IMG/VR virus record: IMGVR_UViG_3300006922_000094
Location: 1 to 32,799 of that record
Length of the DNA: 32,799 bases
Reading direction: 5' to 3' (one strand)
DNA from: a virus
In this document: piece by piece, positions 7,561 through 17,587 of the stretch
Numbering within the stretch: position 1 is the first letter of the stretch
Layout of the letters: every line of letters starts with the position of its first letter
Notes under the pieces: generated by a model
The model's database searches: none
Told to the model about the DNA's origin: nothing
Seen by the model: only the letters and a program-made list of their open reading frames with translations
Translations under genes and position numbers: made by a program

Positions 7561-10500
7561 TTAATAATCTACCATGTTATTATATGTTTTTCTAAAAAAA
7601 TCATCAAACAACCAGAAATTGTTTAATGGTATATATCGCCTTACAGCGTTTTTAAACTCTCTGTCTGAGCCATGATGGTAAGACATATAGATATCTAATA
7701 AATTAGATGGACCTGGACCGATACCTGGTCTAAGTGCATCATGAGCTTCTGGTTCTCCAAATGGACTTTCCATGCCTAGCATTGGTCTAATGCCATATTC
7801 ATGTGATGTTACTGTTTCTATAATTTGTGGCAAATCACTAAATACTGCTAATACCCCTGACTTTTCTATAGCTTGTAAAACTTTTTCATCATTTGATTTT
7901 GATGCCCAATAACTAGGATTTTTTAAATAATCTCCTAATGCAGCAAAAGTAATCATAGCTAATGCACCTGATACTAAATGTGCATCTCTTCTTGCTAAAC
8001 CTGACATAGCTAGTTTGCGTGTTGCTGATATTGCCCATGAATAAAATTGAAATGGAAGAGCCATATAAGCGTTTTGAAATTTACCACCAAACTGAGTTTT
8101 ATTAAATCCAAGTGCTTGACCGAATGAATTGTCTAATGATTTAGATAATTCTTCATCATTAACTCTTATAACTCCATACATCATATTAAACTTATCATTA
8201 GGAGATGGAGTAATAATTGTTCTTTCTACGTCACCTTTGATAGCTTGTCTATAAATTTGTAATGTTTCTACTGCGCCTGGAACTCCTGACTTTTCCCATG
8301 ATGTTGCATTAGGTAAATACAGCCCACCCTCTTTTTCTATAACTCCTTTTTCTACTAATCTAACTATATTTTTAGCAAATCTATCATCAAATCCATACGA
8401 TCTCATTCTTATTAAATCATTTTCATTAGCTGTTTTATTAACCATTTTTACAGCATCTTCTATAAATCTATGTTGTGAAATGTAAGTAGTATTACGTTTC
8501 ATCATTAAAGTCCAAGGGGTAAGTAAGTTTGCCCAATAAAAAGGTGCTTGTGCTTTTTGAGTTAAGTTAAATATTTTTCCAAAAAATCCTCTACTATCTG
8601 GCGATGTTCCCATATCTCCAGCCATTACACGTTCCATTGCCGCATTTTGACTAGTTAACTCCATTGCTGGATTTAAAAACTCTGCATCTCTTTGCATTTT
8701 TTTATACAATCCAGGATTAGTTAATCCTTTAAACCAGCTATTAGTTATACGACCAACACCATGTACCATGATTGGTCTACCCATATCTGCTAATGCTGTG
8801 TATACAACCTTTCCCATTGATGACAATGATGTCCAGTTTCTAATAAATTGTGCAGAACGTTTATTTATTGACATCGGATCAATTGTATTAAATGTTCCAT
8901 ATATTTTATCTTTGCCATCTAAAAAAGCATTTACTATTTTATTAGCTTCATCGTAAGATACGCCCTCATTCATTAATCTTGCATGTTGTTCGTATGAAAA
9001 TGCAGTCATATGTCTGTCTCCAAACTTTCTGCTAATTTCTATAGCTGGAGCCATACGTCTGTTATACATATTCATAATTGCTCCAACATCTTTAACTACA
9101 AAGTCATCTAATAATTTTGTTGGTATACTCAAACTACGTTGCATTAATGGTTTAGCACCAGCTCGGTACTCACCATTTTGATTTCTCATAGACAGCATGT
9201 TATCTGCATCTTGGTTTTCTGCCATACCTACTAATCTTTCATATGTTTTTTCTACACGTTCATTAAGTGGTATATCAGATTCTATAGGATTACCCTCATA
9301 CCAATCTCTAATAATTTGTTTTGCTTTATCTGGTTCGTTAAGTAATGCATCTCTGTCAAATATCCTTGTAATATATTCATCTGTCATAGTAAATGGAGGA
9401 TGTATATTGTTTGATATTTCGTCTAATTGTTCTTCTAATGCTTTTATTTTTTCATCTACTTGTTTTATTTTATCGTCTGTCTTTTTATATTTACCTTTTT
9501 TAAGTTGTTCTTGTTTAATGTTTTCATATTTTAATATTTGATATTTTAAATTTTTTTGACTAGCAAACATTTGTAAATCTTCTGCGTCTTTTCTATATAA
9601 TTTAAAAAACTTTCTTACATCACTTGCTGCGTTTTTAATTGTTGGTTCAATATCTGGACTGTTATAAACATTCATGTCTGATACCGCATCAAATACTTCT
9701 CTCATAAATGAATCATGTGATTTTTCTTTTGCTCCTACTGTTGGTTCTGGTGACGTTTTTTTAAACCTTTTTGCCCAATCACCACGTTTAAGTGCAAAAG
9801 CTGTTAAGTTTAAACCTAACCAGTTTTTGCTCTCTTTAGATCCTGTCATGTATTCTACAAAATGTTCGTCTAATTTTTTTAAATTATCTTGTAAATGCAC
9901 TTGCCAACGTGTTTGCGTTTCCATATAAGCTGATGGTCTAGCCGTAGCTCCACGTGCTACTGTTCCAAAGTCACCAAGTAAATCAAATATTTTTCTACCA
10001 TAAAAATCTAAAAGTTTTGGTTTAGACTTTAATGTTTGTACAACTTTACCTGTGTCAGTAAACTTATCTAATTGATCTAGCAACTGACTTATACCTGGTA
10101 GTTTTCCTGTATCAGTTACAAAGTCATCATATTTACCATTTTGCAATTTAAAAAATACTTCTTCATCTATTCTTGATTCATAACTTAATGTATCTTCAAA
10201 TCGTTTTGGTTTATTGGTAAGTTTTTCTCTTTCTTTTAATATATTAATTTTTATTAAATCATCGCTGTTATTTATATTTTTAGATAACAATGTACTTACT
10301 TGACCTGGTACAGGGCTGTCACTAAGAGAAACATAGTTATCTTCATCATACATTCTTTTTAATCTTGTAGTATCTACTAGTATCTCGTATTCGTCTTTCC
10401 CTCGTTTTTTTTCTATATATATTGGTTTATAGTATTTGTATGTATCTTTTTGATTTTGACCAAATCTAAATGCTACATCGTCTATATTCGTTACTTTTTT

Positions 10501-11283
10501 ATTTTTTTTATAATGATTGGTTGTATTAAATAATTTATGTTTTTTATCTATATATAAATCTGTAGAATCTTCTACAATTTCTGCTTTTACATTATTTATT
10601 TTAAAATTTGATTTACCCCAATTAATTTTTCCCTCAGTATCTGACATTGATTCAAACACATTATCCATAATTCCTTTACCACCATCTTCTGTTTTGGTAG
10701 CTTTAGCAATTGCTGGTGTACGTTTAGCTAAAAATCCTGACAATGTACCACCCAATAAAAATGCACTGCCTATATATGCTACTGTTTCTTCATTAGTAGA
10801 TGTTGGATCATATGAACGTCTAATAGGTTCTGTTGCACCTACTAATGCTCCAGAAGCCAATCCACCTTTTCCTGCTCTTGATAAAAAAGTTGCACCTTTA
10901 ACAAAAGGTACAGGTATAAAATTTATTGGATCAACTAAATTTGCAAGTAAAGCTGGTAATATATCTCTATCACTTGCTTCTAATCTTTCTCTTCGTGCAG
11001 ATGTAATGTCTATTTTAGATTTTAAAAATTCGTGTTCTTCTCTGTTTCTTACTTGAACAAATTGGTCAGCATATCTTTCATAACCCTCTATATTTTGTAC
11101 ATCAAAAGGATTGTAGTTTTCATCATACTCATGACTATACATACCCTCACGAACAAATTCATCTTCTATTAGTTGCCCATACCATGTAAGCCAAAACTCG
11201 TCAGAAACATCTGACATTAAACCTCTATCATATTCAGGTTTAGTATGGTAATTATCTTTTCTAAATGTAAATTCTTTACTCAT
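7561..11283 (-). CDS. Internal virion protein, gp16-like (ejection protein)
   Basis: 1240 residues, the largest gene, directly upstream of the tail fibre and downstream of the gp15-like gene as in T7. The N-terminus is acidic. A hydrophobic Gly/Ala-rich stretch at about 120-190 (including AYIGSAFLLGGTLSGFL) could insert in membrane. A charged coiled coil lies around 570-635, and a second hydrophobic stretch occurs near 1105-1130 (SGALAMITFAALG). I looked for the lysozyme-like transglycosylase domain that T7 gp16 carries at its N-terminus and did not find its motifs. By position and size the product should be ejected with the DNA to form a channel through the envelope. It overlaps the gp15-like gene by eight bases. 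Confidence 0.8.
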   Translation of the reverse strand: MSKEFTFRKDNYHTKPEYDRGLMSDVSDEFWLTWYGQLIEDEFVREGMYSHEYDENYNPFDVQNIEGYERYADQFVQVRNREEHEFLKSKIDITSARRERLEASDRDILPALLANLVDPINFIPVPFVKGATFLSRAGKGGLASGALVGATEPIRRSYDPTSTNEETVAYIGSAFLLGGTLSGFLAKRTPAIAKATKTEDGGKGIMDNVFESMSDTEGKINWGKSNFKINNVKAEIVEDSTDLYIDKKHKLFNTTNHYKKNKKVTNIDDVAFRFGQNQKDTYKYYKPIYIEKKRGKDEYEILVDTTRLKRMYDEDNYVSLSDSPVPGQVSTLLSKNINNSDDLIKINILKEREKLTNKPKRFEDTLSYESRIDEEVFFKLQNGKYDDFVTDTGKLPGISQLLDQLDKFTDTGKVVQTLKSKPKLLDFYGRKIFDLLGDFGTVARGATARPSAYMETQTRWQVHLQDNLKKLDEHFVEYMTGSKESKNWLGLNLTAFALKRGDWAKRFKKTSPEPTVGAKEKSHDSFMREVFDAVSDMNVYNSPDIEPTIKNAASDVRKFFKLYRKDAEDLQMFASQKNLKYQILKYENIKQEQLKKGKYKKTDDKIKQVDEKIKALEEQLDEISNNIHPPFTMTDEYITRIFDRDALLNEPDKAKQIIRDWYEGNPIESDIPLNERVEKTYERLVGMAENQDADNMLSMRNQNGEYRAGAKPLMQRSLSIPTKLLDDFVVKDVGAIMNMYNRRMAPAIEISRKFGDRHMTAFSYEQHARLMNEGVSYDEANKIVNAFLDGKDKIYGTFNTIDPMSINKRSAQFIRNWTSLSSMGKVVYTALADMGRPIMVHGVGRITNSWFKGLTNPGLYKKMQRDAEFLNPAMELTSQNAAMERVMAGDMGTSPDSRGFFGKIFNLTQKAQAPFYWANLLTPWTLMMKRNTTYISQHRFIEDAVKMVNKTANENDLIRMRSYGFDDRFAKNIVRLVEKGVIEKEGGLYLPNATSWEKSGVPGAVETLQIYRQAIKGDVERTIITPSPNDKFNMMYGVIRVNDEELSKSLDNSFGQALGFNKTQFGGKFQNAYMALPFQFYSWAISATRKLAMSGLARRDAHLVSGALAMITFAALGDYLKNPSYWASKSNDEKVLQAIEKSGVLAVFSDLPQIIETVTSHEYGIRPMLGMESPFGEPEAHDALRPGIGPGPSNLLDIYMSYHHGSDREFKNAVRRYIPLNNFWLFDDFFRKTYNNMVDY

Positions 11284-13516
11284 TTAACAAAAACTCTAAA
11301 TCATTATTATCTAAACGTAAGGTTTCATTAACTTCTTCTTGTAGTGTATATTCAACGCCTGATGCATTATCGTAATAAATTATTACATACTCTATTGTTC
11401 CATCATTTTTTCGTCTACCTCTAAGAAATAATTTTGGATCTTCTCTTGTACCATATCCATCTGTAAATGTTTTACTGTCTACATTATAATTTAACAATCT
11501 TTTTGTATTATCACTGTAATCTGTAATTTTTTTATTTAAAGTTTTTTTCCATTTTTCTTTCATCATGTCGTACAGCAAACTTTTTTTCTCTTCGCTTTGT
11601 AAAGCTGTTCTATAGGTTTCGTTTTTTTCTATAGGATATCTAACAAAATTACTTGGTTTTTTATCTTTTATTGAAATAGGAAGACTTGCAGCAGGCTTAC
11701 CAAATTCACTAAACCCCCAACCTGCATTTGATTCTAGTTTTTTCATTTCATTAAATACCCAATTGTTTATATCTTCTGCTTCTATGTTTGCCATAGGGTT
11801 TGATTTAACTCTTCTTGCAATAGTATTTTTAATTTGGTTTAAACCTACAATGTTAAATACAATATCATTTGGCATATCAGTAGTATAATCTCTAAGCGCC
11901 GCTTCTATTCCAGTATATAATTTTTGTGGTGTATTATAATTATCATTACTTTGAGATTTTAATATATCGCTGAGTACATTGTCTTTTGTTGCACCAGGCA
12001 TTGATTGTTCTCTAATTATTTCTAACTTACTTCTTTGCTCAATTTCTGGAATGTCTTTAAACTGTCTATACATATCTACTAAATTTTCTTCTTCATCTGT
12101 AAAATCATAACTTGCATAATTAACAGACATAATTTCTAATTCTCTGCTGTTAATTGTTTGTAATACAGTATCTGGATCGGATGACCTAAGATTATTTATT
12201 ATCATGTCTTTTTCTATTGTGCTAATTAAACCATGTTTTAGTTTATGGTTTTTCCATTTTTGAGCTATAGTTGGATTTTCATTTATTTGGTCAAAAGAAA
12301 CATGTATGTCATAACCTATTTGTGATGCTCTCCAGTTATCATATAATTCTTCTTCATTTTCTTGAGCTAGTTTTCTAATTTCTTTACCACTTTTTAGACC
12401 AAAGTTATATGAATTATTTTTGTTATATGTTTCTATTCCTAATTTTATTTGACTAGAAGATTTAAATTTATTTGCTTGTGTATTAAATACAGCTTTTGGT
12501 ATGTTCATTAATTTTGAATATGTTTCTATATTATTTTTTTTATTTATTCCAGCAGCTTTTTCTAATTGTTTTCTATTAATTGTAGTGCCATCAATAGTAA
12601 CTTCTAACTGTTTATCGTTTTGCAAAAACTCTTGTAATGCTAAAAGATTTTTATAATCTTTAGGGGTTGCATTATTTGTACCAAGAAATAAAAACTTAGA
12701 TTGAAATAAATTATGTATATTTTCTAATGCAGTAGTTTCTTCTATAAAATTATTTTTAAATTCATTGTATTCGCTTTGTGATATTAAGTTATTATCATAA
12801 TCTTCTTTTATACGCTTAAGATATGCTTGTGTATAATTGTATTTATCTTTTGGTTTTGTAATTCCTGAATTAATAATTGCTTTATTTCTAGAGTTTTTAA
12901 TATTAAGTGTGTCTGTTTTAAATTTTCTTTTTGCTACTAAGTTGTTTCTTTCAATAAAATTAGATGATACAACCTGTGTTTTTTCTAATATGCTTTTTTC
13001 ATCTTCAAACTTTAAAAGATTTCTAGTTTCTGAATCAAGTTGCTCATACACTACACCTAATCTGTCTTGTATAGCATCATTAAATGCTTGTGGATCTTGA
13101 GTTCCTGATTTAAATTCTTGATATATTTGACTAATAACTCTTTCATTACTTAGTGATAACTCACTCATGTATCTTTTATGTGCTTGTTTTTTAAATGTAG
13201 CTAATGCTGTTTTGCCAGATAAACCTTTTGGTACTTCATACTTTTGTGGAACACTAATAACTTCTGTTTCTCCATCAGCATTGGTATATTCTATATCTTT
13301 ATGTGTAATATCATATCTGTTTGCTTCAAGTAGACCACGTTCTTCTCCTCTTTCTTTTGCTTCTTTTAGTGCAATATTAGATTGTTCACGCATAAGGTTT
13401 TCAAATCCTTGTGCTTCACGTGCTGAATAAGATTGTAATGTATCAAAATCGCCACCACGACTAACTCCTATTCTGTCAGTATAATCAAAAAATCTTTTTT
13501 CTTTTTTTAAAGCCAT
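11276..13516 (-). CDS. Internal virion protein, gp15-like
   Basis: 746 residues, strongly charged, mostly helical, rich in Lys, Asn and Glu, with no membrane segment and no enzyme motif. Size and place between the small gp14-like and large gp16-like genes identify it as the middle internal core/ejection protein of T7-type particles. Long helical segments cover most of the chain, as expected for a tube-forming ejection protein. It shares one base with the gp14-like gene and overlaps the gp16-like start by eight. Confidence 0.78.
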   Translation of the reverse strand: MALKKEKRFFDYTDRIGVSRGGDFDTLQSYSAREAQGFENLMREQSNIALKEAKERGEERGLLEANRYDITHKDIEYTNADGETEVISVPQKYEVPKGLSGKTALATFKKQAHKRYMSELSLSNERVISQIYQEFKSGTQDPQAFNDAIQDRLGVVYEQLDSETRNLLKFEDEKSILEKTQVVSSNFIERNNLVAKRKFKTDTLNIKNSRNKAIINSGITKPKDKYNYTQAYLKRIKEDYDNNLISQSEYNEFKNNFIEETTALENIHNLFQSKFLFLGTNNATPKDYKNLLALQEFLQNDKQLEVTIDGTTINRKQLEKAAGINKKNNIETYSKLMNIPKAVFNTQANKFKSSSQIKLGIETYNKNNSYNFGLKSGKEIRKLAQENEEELYDNWRASQIGYDIHVSFDQINENPTIAQKWKNHKLKHGLISTIEKDMIINNLRSSDPDTVLQTINSRELEIMSVNYASYDFTDEEENLVDMYRQFKDIPEIEQRSKLEIIREQSMPGATKDNVLSDILKSQSNDNYNTPQKLYTGIEAALRDYTTDMPNDIVFNIVGLNQIKNTIARRVKSNPMANIEAEDINNWVFNEMKKLESNAGWGFSEFGKPAASLPISIKDKKPSNFVRYPIEKNETYRTALQSEEKKSLLYDMMKEKWKKTLNKKITDYSDNTKRLLNYNVDSKTFTDGYGTREDPKLFLRGRRKNDGTIEYVIIYYDNASGVEYTLQEEVNETLRLDNNDLEFLLNE

Positions 13517-14190
13517 TATTCTTCATCCAGTATTTGTTTGGTTTTTAAAAGTCCAGTACCTAATGCTTGTAAACCAGACAATGTTCCTGATCGTTTAGCA
13601 CCTGCTTCTTTCATTTTAGCTAGTTGCAAGTTTTGTCTTGAACGTACAATTTCATCTAATGATGACATACGCAAAGCGTCTCTATCTTTTAAATATGTTT
13701 CTTTATTTGATTTAAATAATGCTTGATAACTAGCAGATGCTATATCTATTCCAGATGCTGCCGCAATTGCTCGATTAGATGAAAACTCACTCATATATCT
13801 ACGTTTTCTTTCATTAGCTTTTTGTATTTCTTCTAATCTTTGTCTTTCTATTTCTTCTTTATATTGTTGTTGTTGATATCTAGCTTGTGCTATTTCATAA
13901 CCAGCACGTGTTCTTTCTGCGTTATATTGCATTAATGATAGTCCTGTACTTAAAGCTGAACTAGTAGACAAACCACCTAATGCACTGGCAACACTAGTAC
14001 CAAGTCCTGCTGCACTAGAACTTAAAGCTCCTCCAAGTTTTCCATAACTTGAACCATAATTAAATAAAGATGCAGTATTAACTAAACTTGTTCCTATAGA
14101 AGCTACACCTGCAACAGAAGAACCTGCTAAATAAGTACCTCCATATGACATACCTGCTGAAACTGCTGACATTGTAATTGGATCACACAT
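13516..14190 (-). CDS. Internal virion protein, gp14-like
   Basis: 224 residues. N-terminal MCDPIT followed by a Gly/Ala/Ser-rich, weakly hydrophobic region to about residue 88, then a charged helix (about 89-135, with RYQQQQYKEEIERQRLEE), then a mixed C-terminus. The small CDP start, glycine-rich membrane-active half and helical half are typical of gp14-type internal virion proteins, which insert in the outer membrane on ejection. It lies between tail tubular protein B and the gp15-like gene, with one-base overlaps on both sides. Confidence 0.82.
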   Translation of the reverse strand: MCDPITMSAVSAGMSYGGTYLAGSSVAGVASIGTSLVNTASLFNYGSSYGKLGGALSSSAAGLGTSVASALGGLSTSSALSTGLSLMQYNAERTRAGYEIAQARYQQQQYKEEIERQRLEEIQKANERKRRYMSEFSSNRAIAAASGIDIASASYQALFKSNKETYLKDRDALRMSSLDEIVRSRQNLQLAKMKEAGAKRSGTLSGLQALGTGLLKTKQILDEE

Positions 14191-16670
14191 TAATAATATA
14201 CCTCCGATGTAATACCTAATACTCTAAGGGGTAATGGAGCCGTTTGTGTTATTTCAATATTTGGCTCATTATCATATCCTAAAAAGTATACATCTTTCTT
14301 TCCTGTATAACTAGGTAACGTGCTAGACGTGTCAATAGATGTAGTATTAATTAATAAATCATTGCCATTTATTTGTAAATTAAATGAACTAGACAATTCT
14401 AATATAGCTTTAGCAATCTTAGTGGGGTTTCCAATTAGTGGAGATTGAGTACCTGTTGATTGTATCTTTGCATTAATAGGCAATGTTTTTATATTAAGTG
14501 TATAGTCTAACCCTATGTCAACAGCAGATGCTGGAGTATCAAATACAGCAACGCCATTAGCATCGACTACTGCTAAACCATAATAGTTAATATTTCCACC
14601 CTCTGTTGAACCTGATGTAGCATATACTGTTTTCCCACGCATATCAGGTGTACTATTTAATCCTGAAAAAGTCTTAGATGTTGTAAATCTTAACTCGACA
14701 CCATCTGATTGACTAACTGCTGTGTCTAAAACGATTACATATTCACCGCTGTTAGTAGTAGCTGTAACTGAATTGATTGTATAAGTAGTTCCTGTTCCTG
14801 CAAATTGAAATTTTTCTCCAGTATAAGGTGCGTTAGTAAAACCATCAGCTATTAAAGTTGTTGAGCTAGTTACCGAGCCGTTAATGATGGGGGAGCCATG
14901 AGGTTGATAACTAGCCGATAACGTTTTAGTTGTTGTCATGTCAGTAGGCACATCAAAACAATCTGCTGAAAATTGTTCTAAATAATAAACATCACTACTG
15001 TTTATTGTTCTTTTTACTGCAACATAAACATAATCAGTTAAACAACAAACAGATATAATTTCACCATCTGTTGTCCATTTTACCCATCCTTGCAATTCTT
15101 GTACTTTTTGCGAAATAAATACTGCTAATGAACCATCATCGTTAACTAAAAAATACATTTGTTCATCTCTATTTACCATTGCTTTAATTCTATCTGCATC
15201 TATTGGCGATGATATTAAGTGACTAGATAATAAAGATATTGGTGCAGAAACAAATTCTTCTGTAGAACTATTAAAAGTATACTCTCTTACTGTTTTGCCA
15301 TTCGTTTGTACAAATAATGTAGATCCATCAAATATCCTAGCTTTAGCTTTTTGTTGGCAACCCAACGATGATTGTCTAATAATCTGTATATCTATTGGTG
15401 TTACTGGTTTTCCAATAGGCGGTTTTAAATAAAACTCTGCCGTATTAGTTAATACTTCTAAAACTTTTCCAGATATTAAATGTCTTATTTCATTAATTTC
15501 ATCCGATGCAATTTGAATTTGTATTGAATCTGAATCTTCTGCCTCACCTATATCAAAGTTAAAAAAATCTGATATTTTAGATCCTGCTATTAAATCAGGA
15601 ATATTAGTTACTCCACCAAAATAAAGTCTTTGTTCATGAAAAGCTACAGCTTTTGGATATCCATTTACGTCTGACAATACTTGTTCTTGCCAGTCTCTAG
15701 TAGGAGCATGTGTTTTTACAACAACTCTAACACCACCACCATCTAGTGATTCAGAAGCTGTGTCACCATTTTTAGCTGTTATTTCATAATGATTATCGTC
15801 TACTACTGTAATAGTAAAGTTACCTGTTAAGTTACCACTTGATAATCCTACTGCAGGATCTTCTGCATTAACTATTTCTTCCGAGCCAGATATGTTTATT
15901 GATGCTCCTGTTGATAGTCCATGATTAGCATGTGTGACTTTTACTACACCGCTACCTTGTTGTGTAGCAAATGGATCTTCGTCTAATTCTACTTTTAAAT
16001 CATCTTTTAATGTAACTGTTACTACTGTTGCAGAAGTATATCCAGTTACAGTAGCTTCTGTTCCGTATATTTTTACAGTAGTTCCTACATAATCAGATGA
16101 AAAATAATCTATACTAGATGTAATTGTTCTTCCAGTACCAGCTGTATAAGCACTTGCATCAAACGTTACATTTGAACTAGCAAATTTAAAATAAGGTTGA
16201 TATATTCTTTTTCCATTTAAACTAGAATCAAATGCAAATGTAGATAATGCAAATGTAGTAGCTCCTGTTCTTTTAATAACTCTAGGCATCCAGTTTTCAT
16301 TAACTAAAATCATAGTATCGCCTTGTTGAGTAAAACTAATATCGTTTATTTGATTAGTAGCCCAAGGGCAACTTGTAATTGTTTGTAACAATGTTCCATT
16401 TGATGAATAAATTTTTAGTTGAGTATTTTGAAATGCAAATATGTATTCTTGATTTCCGCTAAATATAAAAGGTTCTAGTCTTGTAACTGCTCCTAAATCG
16501 GCTCTAAAATACGTACCACCACGTCTTTCTACAGAACCTTGATTACGACATATAACGTTTCTAGCTGTCGATAAAGACTTGTCATAAGCCTTTAAATCAT
16601 TACGTGAAATTAGGTTTGGATCTACCTCACCACCACTAAAGTTAGATTGATGTATTCTTGTTCTTGGCAT
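14190..16670 (-). CDS. Tail tubular protein B (gp12-like nozzle)
   Basis: 826 residues. The N-terminus QSNFSGGEVDPNLISRNDLKAY and RNQGSVERRGGTYF (about 8-55) is the signature of podovirus gp12-type nozzle proteins. The chain is beta-rich, with inserted Gly/Asp/Val-rich domains (about 170-310 and 600-700) that may face outward. It starts in a TAATG overlap with tail tubular protein A. The expected role is the distal nozzle of the short tail, holding fibres and guiding DNA release. Confidence 0.92.
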   Translation of the reverse strand: MPRTRIHQSNFSGGEVDPNLISRNDLKAYDKSLSTARNVICRNQGSVERRGGTYFRADLGAVTRLEPFIFSGNQEYIFAFQNTQLKIYSSNGTLLQTITSCPWATNQINDISFTQQGDTMILVNENWMPRVIKRTGATTFALSTFAFDSSLNGKRIYQPYFKFASSNVTFDASAYTAGTGRTITSSIDYFSSDYVGTTVKIYGTEATVTGYTSATVVTVTLKDDLKVELDEDPFATQQGSGVVKVTHANHGLSTGASINISGSEEIVNAEDPAVGLSSGNLTGNFTITVVDDNHYEITAKNGDTASESLDGGGVRVVVKTHAPTRDWQEQVLSDVNGYPKAVAFHEQRLYFGGVTNIPDLIAGSKISDFFNFDIGEAEDSDSIQIQIASDEINEIRHLISGKVLEVLTNTAEFYLKPPIGKPVTPIDIQIIRQSSLGCQQKAKARIFDGSTLFVQTNGKTVREYTFNSSTEEFVSAPISLLSSHLISSPIDADRIKAMVNRDEQMYFLVNDDGSLAVFISQKVQELQGWVKWTTDGEIISVCCLTDYVYVAVKRTINSSDVYYLEQFSADCFDVPTDMTTTKTLSASYQPHGSPIINGSVTSSTTLIADGFTNAPYTGEKFQFAGTGTTYTINSVTATTNSGEYVIVLDTAVSQSDGVELRFTTSKTFSGLNSTPDMRGKTVYATSGSTEGGNINYYGLAVVDANGVAVFDTPASAVDIGLDYTLNIKTLPINAKIQSTGTQSPLIGNPTKIAKAILELSSSFNLQINGNDLLINTTSIDTSSTLPSYTGKKDVYFLGYDNEPNIEITQTAPLPLRVLGITSEVYY

Positions 16671-17281
16671 TATGAAGATACAGTAGTTTTGACAGTGCCA
16701 AGACTACCACTATTCCTCCTATTTCTAAATCTATTCACATCTACACGTCTGTTTGTTTGTTGTTGTGAATCTTGTCCTTTAGCTACAGTTAACTGAATTG
16801 AAGCTTTATTAGAATATAATTGCGATAATGTGTCATTTCTAGCAATAGCACCAGCAAATAATGATGCTAATTCAAATACAAGGGCTTGTTTGAAATAAGG
16901 TGGAAAGTCTGCTTCCGATGGCTGAAATGTATAATCAGCTATCAATATATCAGATGCGGATGTGTCGGCATATATTTCGTTGCCATATCTATCGTATTCA
17001 ATTATTGAATCAGATAAAGATACTGTATGTATTTGTAACGCATCAGATGGTACTTGATAAGCAGAATCGTATCTTCCTAAAGGGTTTGTTGTTAATTTTG
17101 ACAATTGTTGTTGCTTCGTTGCAAATCTCCAGCGACATCTTGTCAATAAGTTTTCTAATGTTGATTCGTAAAGTTGTCCAGATACTTTTGATTCGGTAGT
17201 GTTTTCGTCAAAAGAGTTTACTGTGTTAGCTCCCACTAACACTAACGCCTGACTACATATATCGAATTTGCTATCTGTCAT
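16670..17281 (-). CDS. Tail tubular protein A (gp11-like adaptor)
   Basis: 203 residues, near T7 gp11 in size. DICSQALVLVGA at about 7-18, the helix ESTLENLLTRCRWRFATKQ (39-57), LGRYDSAYQVPSDALQIHTV and the YTFQPSEADFPPYFKQALV stretch are classic for the gp11-type adaptor that joins portal to nozzle. The C-terminus is Arg/Asn-rich. It is the first gene after the hairpin at 17290-17323, which separates it from the capsid genes. Confidence 0.92.
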   Translation of the reverse strand: MTDSKFDICSQALVLVGANTVNSFDENTTESKVSGQLYESTLENLLTRCRWRFATKQQQLSKLTTNPLGRYDSAYQVPSDALQIHTVSLSDSIIEYDRYGNEIYADTSASDILIADYTFQPSEADFPPYFKQALVFELASLFAGAIARNDTLSQLYSNKASIQLTVAKGQDSQQQTNRRVDVNRFRNRRNSGSLGTVKTTVSS

Positions 17282-17289
17282 ATTTTAAG

Positions 17290-17323
17290 TTGGGTAGGTG
17301 GCAAATGAGAACCACCTACCCAA
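17290..17323 (-). other. Strong 12-bp hairpin between capsid and tail genes
   Basis: A perfect 12-bp inverted repeat (TTGGGTAGGTGG paired with CCACCTACCCAA) surrounds a ten-base loop in the 47-base gap. No T-run follows on either strand, so it is not a canonical intrinsic terminator. In T7 a terminator sits at the matching place after the capsid gene. Here a transcript-processing site, mRNA-stabilising end or partial attenuator is possible. Confidence 0.85.
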
Positions 17324-17328
17324 GAACG

Positions 17329-17577
17329 TTATGTTCCGTTAGTACAAGTTACAGTTGCAGCTCCAGTTGCAGATGAAACAATCAATACATCTACAGTTGC
17401 AGTACCACCAGTACTACCTACTGCAAGAATAATATCAAATTGTTTTAAGTTACTAGTTACGTCATTGAAATAACCAGAACCTGCAATTGTTGCGACTGCG
17501 TCAGATGATTGATATAAGAAAACATTCTTATCACCAGAACCTGCTATTTTTACTAAAGCTGTTGATGTTAAAGCCAT
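17329..17577 (-). CDS. Capsid-associated/decoration-like small protein
   Basis: 82 residues, beta-rich and neutral (VKIAGSGDKNVFLYQSSDA, SNLKQFDIILAVGS). It lies ten bases after the capsid gene, with an AGGAGG-type ribosome site, and before the strong hairpin, so it should be made at high level like the capsid protein. No enzyme motif or signal peptide. A head decoration or stabilising protein is the best guess from place and composition. Confidence 0.65.
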   Translation of the reverse strand: MALTSTALVKIAGSGDKNVFLYQSSDAVATIAGSGYFNDVTSNLKQFDIILAVGSTGGTATVDVLIVSSATGAATVTCTNGT

Positions 17578-17587
17578 GTTATCCTCC

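Noticed and set aside
7561-11283. Lytic transglycosylase domain in the gp16-like protein
   Set aside because: I looked for the goose-type/SLT Glu-Ser and Ala-Tyr-Asn motifs at the N-terminus and did not find them.
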